Shown: positions 15,762 through 23,668 of the stretch, piece after piece | Position numbering within the stretch: the first letter of the stretch is position 1 | Layout of the letters: each line of letters starts with the position of its first letter | Assembly: GCA_900547445.1 (NCBI GenBank) | Contig: URGJ01000021.1 | Span: forward strand, 1-27,496 | DNA: 27,496 bases | Direction of reading: 5' to 3' | Source of the DNA: an uncultured Oscillospiraceae bacterium | GTDB taxonomy: Bacteria > Bacillota > Clostridia > Oscillospirales > Acutalibacteraceae | Position numbers and translations under genes: made by a program | The notes under the pieces: model-generated | The model's input: only the letters and a program-made list of their open reading frames with translations | Told to the model about the DNA's origin: nothing | Databases searched by the model: none

Positions 15762-16725
15762 AATTAATGACGGATGTCGGGATTTGACCCTAAGGCAGAC
15801 CGCGAGATTTTTAAAAAAACACGATAACTATATTATTTTAACCCACGCCTCGCCCGACGGCGATACGCTGGGTTCCGCTTATGCGCTTTATTACGGACTT
15901 AATGAGATAGGCAAGTCCGCTTGCGTGCTGTGTCCCGACGTAATTCCCGAAAAATACGGGTATTTTGCCCGCAAAACCGACCACGTCGCGCGTGAAAACG
16001 CCACCGTTATAGCGGTGGACGTGGCGGATAAGCGGCTTTTGGGCAGTCTTAAAGAGGAGTTCGGCGATATTGTAGACCTTAATATCGACCATCACATTTC
16101 AAATGTAAGGTATGCTAAAAATCTATATCTTGATTCCGACGCTTCGGCTACCGCAGAGTGTATGTTTGAGCTTTTAAGCCTTATGAAGGTCAATATCAAC
16201 GATATAACCGCAAAGGCGCTCTTTACGGGTATTGTCACCGATACAGGCTGTTTTAAGTATTCAAACGTTACCGCGAAAACACATATGATAGCGGCACAGC
16301 TTTATGAATATAATATCGACGCGCCCGAAATTAACCGCGTTATGTTTGATACTAAGTCAAGAAAGCTTTTAGAGCTTGAGCAAATGGTGCTTGACGCTTC
16401 GGAATTTCATTTCGACGGGAAATGCATCATTTTGCCTGTCACCGCCGAAATGCAGGAAAAAACAGGCTGCAGCGGTACAGAGCTTGAGGGTATAGCGGTT
16501 ATTTCACGCAGCATTGAAGGAGTAATCGCGGGGATAACGCTAAAGCAGACCGATGATAACGAATTTAAGGTCTCCTTGCGTACATATCCTCCGCTTGATG
16601 CCTCCGAAATTTGCAAAAAGCTCGGCGGCGGCGGACATAAGGCGGCGGCAGGAGCTTCTGTTACAGGTACTCTCCCTGAGGTAAAGAAAAAGGTGCTTGA
16701 TGCCTTAGGCGGGTTTATGGAGTGA
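15751..16725 (+). CDS. nrnA: DHH-family oligoribonuclease/pAp phosphatase NrnA
   Basis: A 324-residue DHH/DHHA1 phosphoesterase. HASPDGDTLGSAYALYY and VIAVDVADKR hold metal ligands, IDHH has the DHH triad at 113-115, and the C-terminal DHHA1 domain ends in GGGGHKAAAGA (from about 292). Such enzymes degrade nanoRNA and linear dinucleotides and dephosphorylate pAp. ATG 15751 is chosen over one five codons upstream because GAGGAAAG lies at 15738-15745. The position between rbfA and truB is common in Firmicutes. Specificity (nanoRNA, pAp or a cyclic-dinucleotide product) cannot be read from sequence alone. Confidence 0.9.
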   Translation: MKNKINDGCRDLTLRQTARFLKKHDNYIILTHASPDGDTLGSAYALYYGLNEIGKSACVLCPDVIPEKYGYFARKTDHVARENATVIAVDVADKRLLGSLKEEFGDIVDLNIDHHISNVRYAKNLYLDSDASATAECMFELLSLMKVNINDITAKALFTGIVTDTGCFKYSNVTAKTHMIAAQLYEYNIDAPEINRVMFDTKSRKLLELEQMVLDASEFHFDGKCIILPVTAEMQEKTGCSGTELEGIAVISRSIEGVIAGITLKQTDDNEFKVSLRTYPPLDASEICKKLGGGGHKAAAGASVTGTLPEVKKKVLDALGGFME

Positions 16726-16729
16726 GCCT

Positions 16730-17632
16730 ATGCAAGGGTTAATACTTCTTGATAAGCCTGAAAATATAACCTCCTTCGGCGCGGTTGCGAGAATAAAGCG
16801 CATGGCAAGTGAGAAACGTGTGGGACATACAGGCACGCTTGACCCTATGGCGACAGGCGTGCTTCCTGTGCTTTTAGGCAGGGCTACCGCGCTTTCGGGG
16901 CTTTTGCTTGACGCGGACAAGCGGTATACCGCCGCAGTAAAGTTAGGCGTTTCGACCGATACCGACGATATTACGGGAAACATAATTTCCGAAAGTCAGG
17001 TCAATATAACAAATGAACAGATCAGCGGCGCTCTTAAGCGTTTTACGGGCATTTTAATGCAGTGCCCGCCTATATACAGCGCCCTTAAAAAGGACGGCGT
17101 GCGGCTTTACAAGCTGGCTCGTGAGGGCAAAACCGCTGAGGTCGGAAGCCGCGAAATTGAGGTTTTTTCGATAAATCTGATTTCTTCGCTTAACGCCGAT
17201 AATATTTTTGAAATTGATGTCCACGTCTCAAAGGGGACGTATATCAGGTCGCTTGCGAGGGATATAGGGGAGTATTTGGGCTGCGGAGCTTGCCTTGCCG
17301 CCTTAAAGCGAACCTATGCGGGCGGCTTTTCGCTTGAGGATTGCGTTTCGCTTGACGCTCTTAATGATGAAAACATAGGAGATTATCTGATAAGCGAAGA
17401 AAGGGCTGTCGGACACCTTCGGGCGGTTACGGTCACCGAAAGGCAGGCGGTGCGGTTCTGCAACGGAGGTCAACTCGACCTGGACCGACTGAAAGAAAAG
17501 AATTTTACCGAGGGCGAGCTTGTAAGGGTAAAGCTAAACGACAGATTTTTAGGGGTTGGAGTCGCCGATTTACAAAAAAATCAGCTTGCGATTAAATCTA
17601 TAATTAATTACCCGAAAGAGGGAAGCTTATGA
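16730..17632 (+). CDS. truB: tRNA pseudouridine55 synthase TruB
   Basis: A 300-residue TruB. LLLDKP-type LILLDKPENITSF starts the protein. VGHTGTLDPMATGVLPV carries the catalytic Asp38. DKRYTAAVKLG, MQCPPIYSALKKDGVRLYKLAREG and VSKGTYIRSLARDIGEYLG follow as expected, with a PUA-like C-terminal part. The enzyme makes pseudouridine 55 in the T arm of tRNA. It starts five bases after nrnA and ends in an ATGA overlap with ribF. Confidence 0.95.
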   Translation: MQGLILLDKPENITSFGAVARIKRMASEKRVGHTGTLDPMATGVLPVLLGRATALSGLLLDADKRYTAAVKLGVSTDTDDITGNIISESQVNITNEQISGALKRFTGILMQCPPIYSALKKDGVRLYKLAREGKTAEVGSREIEVFSINLISSLNADNIFEIDVHVSKGTYIRSLARDIGEYLGCGACLAALKRTYAGGFSLEDCVSLDALNDENIGDYLISEERAVGHLRAVTVTERQAVRFCNGGQLDLDRLKEKNFTEGELVRVKLNDRFLGVGVADLQKNQLAIKSIINYPKEGSL

Positions 17633-18462
17633 AAAGGGCAATTGCGCTCGGCACCTTTGACGGTGTGCATAAGGGACACAGGGCGGTGTTGAGTCTTCCC
17701 GCCGATATGCGAAAAACCGCGGTTGTTTTCGCGCAGCCGCCAAAGGCGTTGTTAAGCGGAGAACCGAGTTCTATTATGACCGCAGAGGATAAATACGCCG
17801 CGCTTAAAAAAATCGGAATTGATGAGGTGTTCACACTCGATTTTGGTAAGGTCAAGGATATGCCGCCTGCGGATTTTCTTATATTTTTAAAAGAAAAATT
17901 TGCTCCCGACCTAATTTCCTGCGGCTTTAACTATCATTTCGGTAAAAACGCGGCGGGCAATACCGATATGATTCGCAATTTCTGCCGTCAAAACGGAATA
18001 AAATTTAACTGTCACGGTGCGGTCAGCAAAGACGGAGAGCCTGTCTCCTCCACAAGGATACGCGAGTGTTTAAAAAACGGCGAAATCGAAGCCGCAAACC
18101 GACTTCTTACCTTTCCTTTTTCCTTTACTGCCGAGGTTATTTCGGGCGACAGGCGGGGCAGAACGATAGGCTTTCCGACAATAAACCAAAAATATCCGAG
18201 CGAGCTTATCCCAATAAAATTCGGGGTTTATAGGTCCAAAATAATTACGGACGGCTCGGGATATGAGGGTATTACCAATATAGGAATACGCCCGACCTTT
18301 AAGACCGATTATATTATAAGCGAGACATACATTATAGGATTTTCGGGCAATTTGTACGGAAAGAGCGTGAAGATAGAACCCCTTAAATTTGTGAGGGGTG
18401 AGATCAAGTTTTCGTCTGTAGACGAGCTTAAAAGGCAGATAGCAGCCGATATTAAGGAGTGA
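17629..18462 (+). CDS. ribF: Bifunctional riboflavin kinase/FAD synthetase RibF
   Basis: A 277-residue protein, somewhat shorter than the usual 305-315. The nucleotidyltransferase domain starts almost at once with ALGTFDGVHKGH (6-17), lacking the usual 10-15 residue lead-in, and has GFNYHFG and PVSSTRIRECLKNG. The C-terminal riboflavin kinase domain shows GDRRGRTIGFPTIN and GITNIGIRPTF. It converts riboflavin to FMN and then FAD. It is translationally coupled to truB (ATGA) with GAGGGAAG upstream. The truB-ribF pair is standard in Firmicutes. Confidence 0.92.
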   Translation: MKRAIALGTFDGVHKGHRAVLSLPADMRKTAVVFAQPPKALLSGEPSSIMTAEDKYAALKKIGIDEVFTLDFGKVKDMPPADFLIFLKEKFAPDLISCGFNYHFGKNAAGNTDMIRNFCRQNGIKFNCHGAVSKDGEPVSSTRIRECLKNGEIEAANRLLTFPFSFTAEVISGDRRGRTIGFPTINQKYPSELIPIKFGVYRSKIITDGSGYEGITNIGIRPTFKTDYIISETYIIGFSGNLYGKSVKIEPLKFVRGEIKFSSVDELKRQIAADIKE

Positions 18463-18468
18463 AATTAA

Positions 18469-19278
18469 ATGGACGTTCTTAAAAGCATTACAGCAGACGG
18501 GCTTATTTCCTTTGGATTAACCCTTCTAAAGGCGGCGCTTATACTGCTTGTCGGTCACTATTCCGTGGTATTTATCATAAAGTTGCTTACAAAGTCCTTT
18601 GAAAAGGTAAAAATGGATGTTTCGCTTGAAAAGTTTTTTTTAAAGGTGGTAAATATCACCCTGCATATTATTGTGCTTCTCTCCGCACTTAATGCTCTTG
18701 GGATTTCAACGACGGGACTCTTAGCGGCGCTTTCGGGCGCTGTGGTCGCGGTCGCGCTGGCGCTTAAGGATTCGCTCGGCAGTATCGCAGGCGGAATAAT
18801 AATTCTGCTTACCAAGCGGTTTGAGACGGGTGATTATATTGAAATAAACGGGGACGAGGGTACGGTTGTTCAGGTGGACTTAATGCACACCACCCTAAAA
18901 ACCCTTGATAACCGCCATGTTGTAATACCTAATGCTGTGGCTGTGAACAGCCGAATTATCGATTATTCAAGCGAGGATACAAGGCGGCTTGATATCGTAT
19001 TTGGGATAAGCTACGGTGATGACGCCGAAAAGGTAAAGCAAATTATTTTAGATGCCGTCAAAAGGCATAAAATGGCCCTCAATGAACCTGAAGAGCCCTT
19101 TGCGAGGGTTACAAATTTAGGTGAAAGCTCTGTTGATATTACTCTAAGGGTATGGTGTGAGAGGATAAATTACTGGCAGCTGAAATTTGATCTGTTAGAG
19201 CAGATTAAGGCGGAATTTGACAAAAACGGAATTTCCATTCCGTTTAATCAGCTTGATGTCCATATTACAGAAAAATAA
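18469..19278 (+). CDS. mscS: Small-conductance mechanosensitive channel, MscS family
   Basis: A 269-residue MscS-type channel with three membrane helices (about 13-36, 58-80 and 84-115). The third is the Gly/Ala-rich pore helix (LLAALSGAVVAVALALKDSL), followed by the beta domain (GDYIEINGDEGTVVQVDL, HVVIPNA) and a cytoplasmic alpha/beta cage ending in SIPFNQLDVHI. Such channels release solutes on hypo-osmotic shock. It follows ribF by six bases, so it probably ends the long operon. Its stop codon abuts the inverted-repeat element. Confidence 0.92.
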   Translation: MDVLKSITADGLISFGLTLLKAALILLVGHYSVVFIIKLLTKSFEKVKMDVSLEKFFLKVVNITLHIIVLLSALNALGISTTGLLAALSGAVVAVALALKDSLGSIAGGIIILLTKRFETGDYIEINGDEGTVVQVDLMHTTLKTLDNRHVVIPNAVAVNSRIIDYSSEDTRRLDIVFGISYGDDAEKVKQIILDAVKRHKMALNEPEEPFARVTNLGESSVDITLRVWCERINYWQLKFDLLEQIKAEFDKNGISIPFNQLDVHITEK

Positions 19279-19279
19279 A

Positions 19280-19391
19280 GGCTCTTTGTAAATAGTTGGT
19301 GAAGAAAAAACGGAAAATGAAAAGTTATGAGCAGTCGCCGATTAGGCGGCTGTTTGCTTATTAATCGGTACCCAACATTTATTATAGAGCC
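19280..19391. mobile_element. MITE-like element with imperfect terminal inverted repeats
   Basis: The left end GGCTCTTTGTAAATAGTTGG (19280-19299) and the reverse complement of the right end (19391-19372), GGCTCTATAATAAATGTTGG, match at 14 of 20 positions, including the outer six and inner five bases. The 112-bp unit has no ORF. It starts two bases after the mscS stop codon's first base pair and contains its own hairpin. No target-site duplication is visible in the flanking 8 bp. The GGCTCT ends recall those of ISL3-type insertion sequences, from memory and unverified. It could instead be a terminator region with fortuitous repeats. Confidence 0.45.
19332..19360 (+). terminator. Hairpin inside the inverted-repeat element, likely terminator of the mscS operon
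   Basis: CAGTCGCC (19332-19339) and GGCGGCTG (19345-19352) form an 8-bp stem with one wobble around GATTA, followed by TTTGCTTATT. It is the only plausible terminator after mscS. Confidence 0.55.
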
Positions 19392-19427
19392 TTCTTATAT
19401 AATGTCTACTGAACAACTCAAAGCACC

Positions 19428-19450
19428 TTAAAAAAATCACATCTTGATTT
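19428..19450 (-). terminator. AT-rich terminator after the ABC transporter gene
   Basis: On the minus strand AAATCA-AGATG-TGATTT (19450-19434) runs into a T-tract (19436-19430 as A on plus). The stem is only six weak base pairs, so it is tentative, but it lies 26 nt after the stop codon in the right orientation. Confidence 0.45.
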
Positions 19451-19475
19451 TCTCAGAATCAGTCGGCCATATATA

Positions 19476-21278
19476 CTATGACTGCATTTGTTTTAAATTG
19501 TAAAAATGACCCTTCATTGCCATGAGTTCATCATATGTTCCGTACTCAATACAGCACCCGTTATCCATAACGGCAATTTTATCTGCGTTTTTGATTGTTG
19601 AAAGTCTATGTGCAACTATAAATGTTGTGCGGTTTTCGGTAAGATTTTCTATTGCTTTTTGAATTTCACTTTCGGTAACAGAGTCGAGTGCGCTTGTTGC
19701 TTCATCAAAAATTATAACGCTCGGATTTCTGATGATTGCCCGTGCTATTGAAATTCTTTGCCGTTGTCCGCCCGAAAGCTTAGCTCCGTGCTCACCAACC
19801 ATTGTATCAAGTCCGTTCGGGAGCTTTTCTATAACGCTTTCAAGTCTTGCGGCTTTAACTGCATAATTCAACAGATCTTCCGTTACGTGCTTTCGTCCGT
19901 AGGTGATATTTTCTCTTATAGTGCCGGAAAACAGAATTGAATTTTGAGGAACGACCGATATAAAACGGCGGTATGAACGCATATCAATTTTTTCTGCATC
20001 TATTCCGTCTATTTTAAAGGTTCCGCTGTTCAGTCGGTTAAAACCGATAACAAGATTAAGTACTGTGGATTTTCCCGAACCTGATTCGCCGACAAGCGCT
20101 ATAGTTTCTCCCGCCTTTACCGTAAGCGAAAAGTTGTTTAAAACGGGAGTTTTATCATCATATTTGAAGCATACATTTTTAAATTCATATTCGCCGTTTA
20201 AGCTTTTGATTTTCAGTTTATTTTCATTATCTTCGATATCATCGGAAGCTAAAATCTCACCTATTGAGCTTATGGATTCCGTACCCTTTGCTATTATTGG
20301 CAGAAGCCCCATGATGCTTGAAACCTGAGCGATAAGGGAATTGAAGTAGCTTTGGTATAATGAAACATCACCGATTGTTATTTTGCCGCGGTATGCTAAA
20401 ATTCCCGTAAAAAACAGGCAAATCATTTGAAAAAGAGAAAACATAACCCAGTTTGCCGAGCCGAAAATCGCATATACTTTATCCATTTTATAACCGCTTT
20501 CGGCAATGCGCATGACCGAGTCGGTAAGCTTTTTAACCTCGCAGTGTTCAAGCGCGTGCGCCCTTGTTACGGGGATAAGCTCTTCCATATCGAGAACATC
20601 CGAGGCGGTATTTTCCATTTCCTTTCGGAAATTATGGCTAAGCCGCCTCATTCTTTTTTTAAATATGTTGTTCAGCAAAACCGCAAACGGAATACATACA
20701 AGAAACATAAAGAATACGGTTATGTTTTTGTTGATTACAATAACAAGAGAAATCGTCATATTTGTAATTACGGTAATTGCCGTTGTGAAAATTTGGCTTG
20801 TAAAGTTTTCAATCGCTTCGACATCGCGCATTACTTTAGACTGAATTTTGCCTGATTCGATTTCTTTGTGGAAGGTAATGGAAAGCTGCTGAAGCTTTCT
20901 TATCATAGCTCCGCGCAGTCCCGCTTCAACGCTTCTTTGCGCACGGCTTAAGAACATCATATAAATAGTATGAGTGGGTATGTTTTGCAGTAAAATAAAA
21001 ACTGTAATAATGCCGTAAATAATAAATTGATGCATTGCGTCGGCGGGTTTTTGGGTTGCAATATCAATAATAGAGGCGGTTATTAAAGGAATTATCCATG
21101 CGGGTGAAGATTTTAATAAAAACATAATCGCCGCAACGATCAGGTTTTTATAATTACCTTTATAAAACCTGAAAAGAGTTGAAATAGTTCCCCGCTTTTT
21201 ACCGGAATAGCAGTTGAGGACTGTTTGTTCTTCTTTAAGAATTTTGTCTTGGTCAAACTTTAGCTTTTCCTGTGTCAT
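19476..21278 (-). CDS. ABC-type exporter, fused membrane and ATPase domains
   Basis: A 600-residue half-transporter of the MsbA/multidrug exporter type that would act as a homodimer. Six membrane helices (about residues 45-310) include the conserved WIIPLITASIIDIATQKPAD and QKAI-type coupling region. The ATPase has Walker A GESGSGKST (about 395-403), VPQNSILFSGTIRENI, signature LSGGQRQR (about 498), Walker B VIIFDEATSALD and the H-loop VAHRLSTI. ATG 21278 (MTQEKLKF) is chosen over an upstream frame extension because GAGGTG lies at 21290-21285 and the promoter falls inside that extension. It stands alone in its transcription unit, without a regulator or second half-transporter. The substrate (lipid, peptide or drug) is unknown. 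Confidence 0.9.
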   Translation of the reverse strand: MTQEKLKFDQDKILKEEQTVLNCYSGKKRGTISTLFRFYKGNYKNLIVAAIMFLLKSSPAWIIPLITASIIDIATQKPADAMHQFIIYGIITVFILLQNIPTHTIYMMFLSRAQRSVEAGLRGAMIRKLQQLSITFHKEIESGKIQSKVMRDVEAIENFTSQIFTTAITVITNMTISLVIVINKNITVFFMFLVCIPFAVLLNNIFKKRMRRLSHNFRKEMENTASDVLDMEELIPVTRAHALEHCEVKKLTDSVMRIAESGYKMDKVYAIFGSANWVMFSLFQMICLFFTGILAYRGKITIGDVSLYQSYFNSLIAQVSSIMGLLPIIAKGTESISSIGEILASDDIEDNENKLKIKSLNGEYEFKNVCFKYDDKTPVLNNFSLTVKAGETIALVGESGSGKSTVLNLVIGFNRLNSGTFKIDGIDAEKIDMRSYRRFISVVPQNSILFSGTIRENITYGRKHVTEDLLNYAVKAARLESVIEKLPNGLDTMVGEHGAKLSGGQRQRISIARAIIRNPSVIIFDEATSALDSVTESEIQKAIENLTENRTTFIVAHRLSTIKNADKIAVMDNGCCIEYGTYDELMAMKGHFYNLKQMQS

Positions 21279-21315
21279 GGCGAACACCTCGGCACTGTTT
21301 AATTTTTGTTTACAA

Positions 21316-21344
21316 ATAGTATAATATATAGACCGAAATGTCAA
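21316..21344 (-). promoter_or_regulatory. Promoter of the ABC exporter gene
   Basis: On the minus strand, TTGACA (21344-21339) and TACTAT (21321-21316) are 17 bp apart. The start codon is at 21278. Confidence 0.65.
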
Positions 21345-21379
21345 TGATTAGTTTAAAATATTCTTATAATTTACTTTTT

Positions 21380-21405
21380 AACTAAAAACAATTATTTTTT
21401 TAGTT
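21380..21405. repeat. AT-rich inverted repeat upstream of the ABC exporter promoter
   Basis: Perfect 9-bp arms, AACTAAAAA (21380-21388) and TTTTTAGTT (21397-21405), enclose an 8-base centre. It ends about 36 bp before the -35 box. No U-tract suits a terminator for either strand, so an operator is possible. Confidence 0.4.
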
Positions 21406-21432
21406 CAGATTGACAATGTTATTTATATAATT

Positions 21433-21462
21433 AAAGCCTTGCCCGATTATGAGCAAGGCTTT
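21433..21462 (-). terminator. Terminator of the nifS-nifU unit
   Basis: A perfect 10-bp stem, AAAGCCTTGC (21433-21442) with GCAAGGCTTT (21453-21462), lies 13 nt after the nifU stop on the minus strand, followed there by TTTAATTATAT. Confidence 0.8.
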
Positions 21463-21474
21463 TGAAGTAAATTT

Positions 21475-21912
21475 TTAATGACAGGAACAGCAGTCGCCGC
21501 CACAGGAAGCGCAGTCGGGAAGTCCTTCGGGCTTTTCAAGCTCAGGGTGCTTCTGATAATAGTCGTAAAGCGCCGCCTTTACAGCCTCCTCGGCTAAAAC
21601 CGAGCAATGTATTTTATGGGCGGGAAGACCGTCAAGTGCCTCGACCACCGCCTTGTTTGAAAGCTTTAAAGCTTCTTCCACAGGCTTGCCTTTTATCATT
21701 TCGGTCGCCATTGAGCTGGTGGCGATTGCCGAGCCGCACCCGAAGGTGTTGAACTTTACATCGGTTATTATTCCGTCCCTTATTTTAAGGTACATTTTCA
21801 TAATATCGCCGCATTTCGCGTTGCCGACCTCGCCGACAGCGTCCGCGTCCTCAATTGTGCCTAAATTTCTCGGATTCCTGAAGTGATCCATTACCTTTTC
21901 ACTGTATAACAT
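21475..21912 (-). CDS. nifU: Iron-sulfur cluster scaffold protein, NifU/IscU type, with Cys-rich tail
   Basis: A 145-residue scaffold on which Fe-S clusters are built from sulfur supplied by the neighbouring cysteine desulfurase. The three ligand cysteines are present: Cys34 in AKCGD, Cys59 in FGCGSA and Cys103 in KIHCSVLAEEA. The first 125 residues are typical of clostridial IscU-like proteins. The C-terminus is extended by GLPDCASCGGDCCSCH, with five further cysteines at 134, 137, 141, 142 and 144 and a final His, which looks like a metal- or cluster-binding tail. ATG 21912 (MLYSEKVMDHF) follows AGGAAGG and overlaps the end of nifS by 14 nt, so the two are translated together. Confidence 0.9.
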   Translation of the reverse strand: MLYSEKVMDHFRNPRNLGTIEDADAVGEVGNAKCGDIMKMYLKIRDGIITDVKFNTFGCGSAIATSSMATEMIKGKPVEEALKLSNKAVVEALDGLPAHKIHCSVLAEEAVKAALYDYYQKHPELEKPEGLPDCASCGGDCCSCH

Positions 21913-23092
21913 ATTTTCTTTTTCCTTCCTGTAAATCTTTCCAAATCGGAGACATAGAGCGCAGATATGCGACAACCTGGGGTACCTCTTTTATAATGTG
22001 GTCGGCTTCTTCCTCGGTATTGTATTCGCTTAGCGAAATTCTAAGCGAGCCGTGGGCAACCTCGTGGGGAAGACCGAGAGCTAACAGAACGTGGCTCGGG
22101 TCAAGCGAGCCAGAGGTGCAGGCAGAGCCGGAGGAGGCGCTTATACCCCTGTCGTCAAGCAATAGGAGGAGGGATTCGCCCTCGATGCCCTCAAAGCACA
22201 TATTAAGCGTTCCCGCAAGACCGCACTCTAAATCGCCGTTAATTTTTGAATGGGGGATTTTTGATAACTCACGTGCTATTTTATCGCGAAGAGTCTTTAC
22301 ATAGGAAAAATTTTTATCAAGGCTGTCACAGCTTTCCTTTAAAGCTGCCGCCATACCGACTATCGCGGGCACATTTTCCGTTCCCGCGCGTTTGCCGCGC
22401 TCCTGGGCGCCGCCCTCGATAAGGTTTAAAAGCGGAATACCCTTTCTTGCGTAAAGCGCGCCCGCGCCCTTAGGACCGTGGAATTTGTGGGAGGCGATAG
22501 AGAGCATATCAATGTTCTGCGCCTTTACATCAATTTTAATATGTCCGGCCGCCTGAACCGCGTCGGTGTGGAAAATTACGCCCTTTTCGCGGCATACAGC
22601 ACCGATTTCGGCTATTGGCTGAACCGTGCCTATCTCATTGTTGGCGTACATTATTGTGACAAGGGCTGTGTCCTCCCTAATTGCGTCTTTTAGCTCCTCC
22701 GCCCTTACAAAGCCGTCGGAGTGAACGGGGAGAAGGGTAATTTCAAATCCCTCTTTTTTGAGCTTTTTGAGGGTGTGCAGTACAGCGTGATGCTCAAAAG
22801 CCGAGGAAATAATATGCTTTTTGCCGGATTTTGCACCTAAATACGCCGCGCTTATAATCGCCTGATTGTCGGCTTCGCTCCCGCCCGAGGTAAAGGTTAT
22901 TTCCTTCATATCGCAGTTAAGGCAGTCGGCTACGCTCTCCCGTGCCGCAAAAATTGCTTCCTGTGATTTCTGACCTAATGTGTAAAGGCTTGACGGGTTG
23001 CCGTAAAGCTCCTTGAAATATGGCAGCATAGCATTAAATGCGGTATCGCTTACCCTTGTTGTCGCGGCGTTGTCCGCGTATACGTTTATCAT
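21899..23092 (-). CDS. nifS: Cysteine desulfurase, NifS/IscS type
   Basis: A 397-residue class V aminotransferase-fold enzyme that takes sulfur from L-cysteine using PLP. VYADNAATTRVS begins the protein. FTSGGSEADNQAI, the PLP Lys203 in SHKFHGPKGAG, GTENVPAIVGMAAAL and the active-site loop SSGSACTSGS with Cys325 are all intact. ATG 23092 is preferred; a GTG three codons upstream is possible but sits too close to AAGG. It overlaps nifU and has its own promoter with a palindromic operator, while the Rrf2 regulator gene lies just upstream on the same strand. This is a minimal Isc locus without IscA, HscBA or ferredoxin, as is common in Clostridia. Confidence 0.93.
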   Translation of the reverse strand: MINVYADNAATTRVSDTAFNAMLPYFKELYGNPSSLYTLGQKSQEAIFAARESVADCLNCDMKEITFTSGGSEADNQAIISAAYLGAKSGKKHIISSAFEHHAVLHTLKKLKKEGFEITLLPVHSDGFVRAEELKDAIREDTALVTIMYANNEIGTVQPIAEIGAVCREKGVIFHTDAVQAAGHIKIDVKAQNIDMLSIASHKFHGPKGAGALYARKGIPLLNLIEGGAQERGKRAGTENVPAIVGMAAALKESCDSLDKNFSYVKTLRDKIARELSKIPHSKINGDLECGLAGTLNMCFEGIEGESLLLLLDDRGISASSGSACTSGSLDPSHVLLALGLPHEVAHGSLRISLSEYNTEEEADHIIKEVPQVVAYLRSMSPIWKDLQEGKRKYVIQ

Positions 23093-23125
23093 ATGTCTCA
23101 CGACCTTACTTTTTATTTCGTTAAT

Positions 23126-23154
23126 ACTTTAACATATAATTCCTATAAAGTCAA
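23126..23154 (-). promoter_or_regulatory. Promoter of nifS-nifU
   Basis: On the minus strand, TTGACT (23154-23149) and TAAAGT (23131-23126) are 17 bp apart, placed between the regulator stop and the nifS start. The -35 box lies in the centre of the palindrome at 23138-23162. Confidence 0.7.
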
Positions 23155-23162
23155 TAGGAATT
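23138..23162. promoter_or_regulatory. Palindromic operator, likely Rrf2/IscR-type site, over the nifS -35 box
   Basis: Arms AATTCCTAT (23138-23146) and ATAGGAATT (23154-23162) are perfect complements around a 7-base centre. Size and ATTCCTAT...ATAGGAAT sequence resemble operators of Rrf2-family regulators such as CymR. A bound protein would block RNA polymerase. The adjacent Rrf2 gene product is the obvious candidate, by inference. Confidence 0.65.
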
Positions 23163-23177
23163 TAAAAATAAATAATA

Positions 23178-23588
23178 TCATTTTTGGGAAATTAAGTCCT
23201 TTAATGTAACGCTTTCAAGATAATCGCTTATTATTTTATCGAGCTTTTGCCAAACGGGCATTGTCGGGCAAAGTGCGGAACGCCGACATTCCTCGTCCCC
23301 TGTAAGACAGGCGCAGTTGACGGGAACCAAGCCTCCCTCCGTGACCTCTAAAATCTCGCGCAGGGTATATTCCTCGGGCTTTTTACGAAGCTTATAGCCG
23401 CCGCTTTTGCCGCGCAGGCTTTCAACAAGCCCCGATTTATTAAGAAGGGCTGTGATCGCCTCTAAATATTTAAGGGAAATTTCCTGCCGCGTTGAAATAT
23501 CGGCAAGCGAAACAAAGCCTGAGTCCGAGTGCTCGGCTAAATCGGTCAACACTCGAAGAGCATACCGCCCCTTGCTTGAAATCATCAT
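23178..23588 (-). CDS. iscR: Rrf2-family Fe-S-responsive transcriptional regulator (IscR-like)
   Basis: A 136-residue Rrf2 protein. The N-terminal winged helix shows MISSKGRYALRVLTDLA, the recognition region ISLKYLEAITALLNKSGLV and SLRGKSGGYKL. Cys92, Cys94, Cys101 and Cys107 lie in a loop like the Cys92/98/104 set that holds the [2Fe-2S] cluster of E. coli IscR. A cluster-sensing role over the adjacent nifS-nifU genes is likely. ATG 23588 is chosen over a longer frame because AGAGGTGA lies just upstream and the promoter falls inside the extension. A CymR-like cysteine-metabolism role is the main alternative, but CymR lacks this cysteine set. Confidence 0.87.
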   Translation of the reverse strand: MMISSKGRYALRVLTDLAEHSDSGFVSLADISTRQEISLKYLEAITALLNKSGLVESLRGKSGGYKLRKKPEEYTLREILEVTEGGLVPVNCACLTGDEECRRSALCPTMPVWQKLDKIISDYLESVTLKDLISQK

Positions 23589-23607
23589 AGGTATCACCTC
23601 TGTCATT

Positions 23608-23636
23608 ATCGTATCACAGTCGAAATTAAAAGGCAA
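23608..23636 (-). promoter_or_regulatory. Promoter of the Rrf2 regulator gene
   Basis: On the minus strand, TTGCCT (23636-23631) and TACGAT (23613-23608) are 17 bp apart, just ahead of the ribosome binding site. No copy of the nifS palindrome is seen here. Confidence 0.55.
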
Positions 23637-23668
23637 TATTTTCTTTTCAAAAACGCCGAATTAAAGTC

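Noticed and set aside
21410..21431. Plus-strand TTGACA near TATAAT upstream of the nifU terminator
   Set aside because: The two boxes are only 10 bp apart and no plus-strand gene follows.
22260..22280. CACGTG as a possible parS or Noc site
   Set aside because: Only the central six bases fit; the flanks do not match the 16-bp parS consensus, and other half-sites at about 3476 and 7246 also fail. No good parS or Noc site was found by eye.
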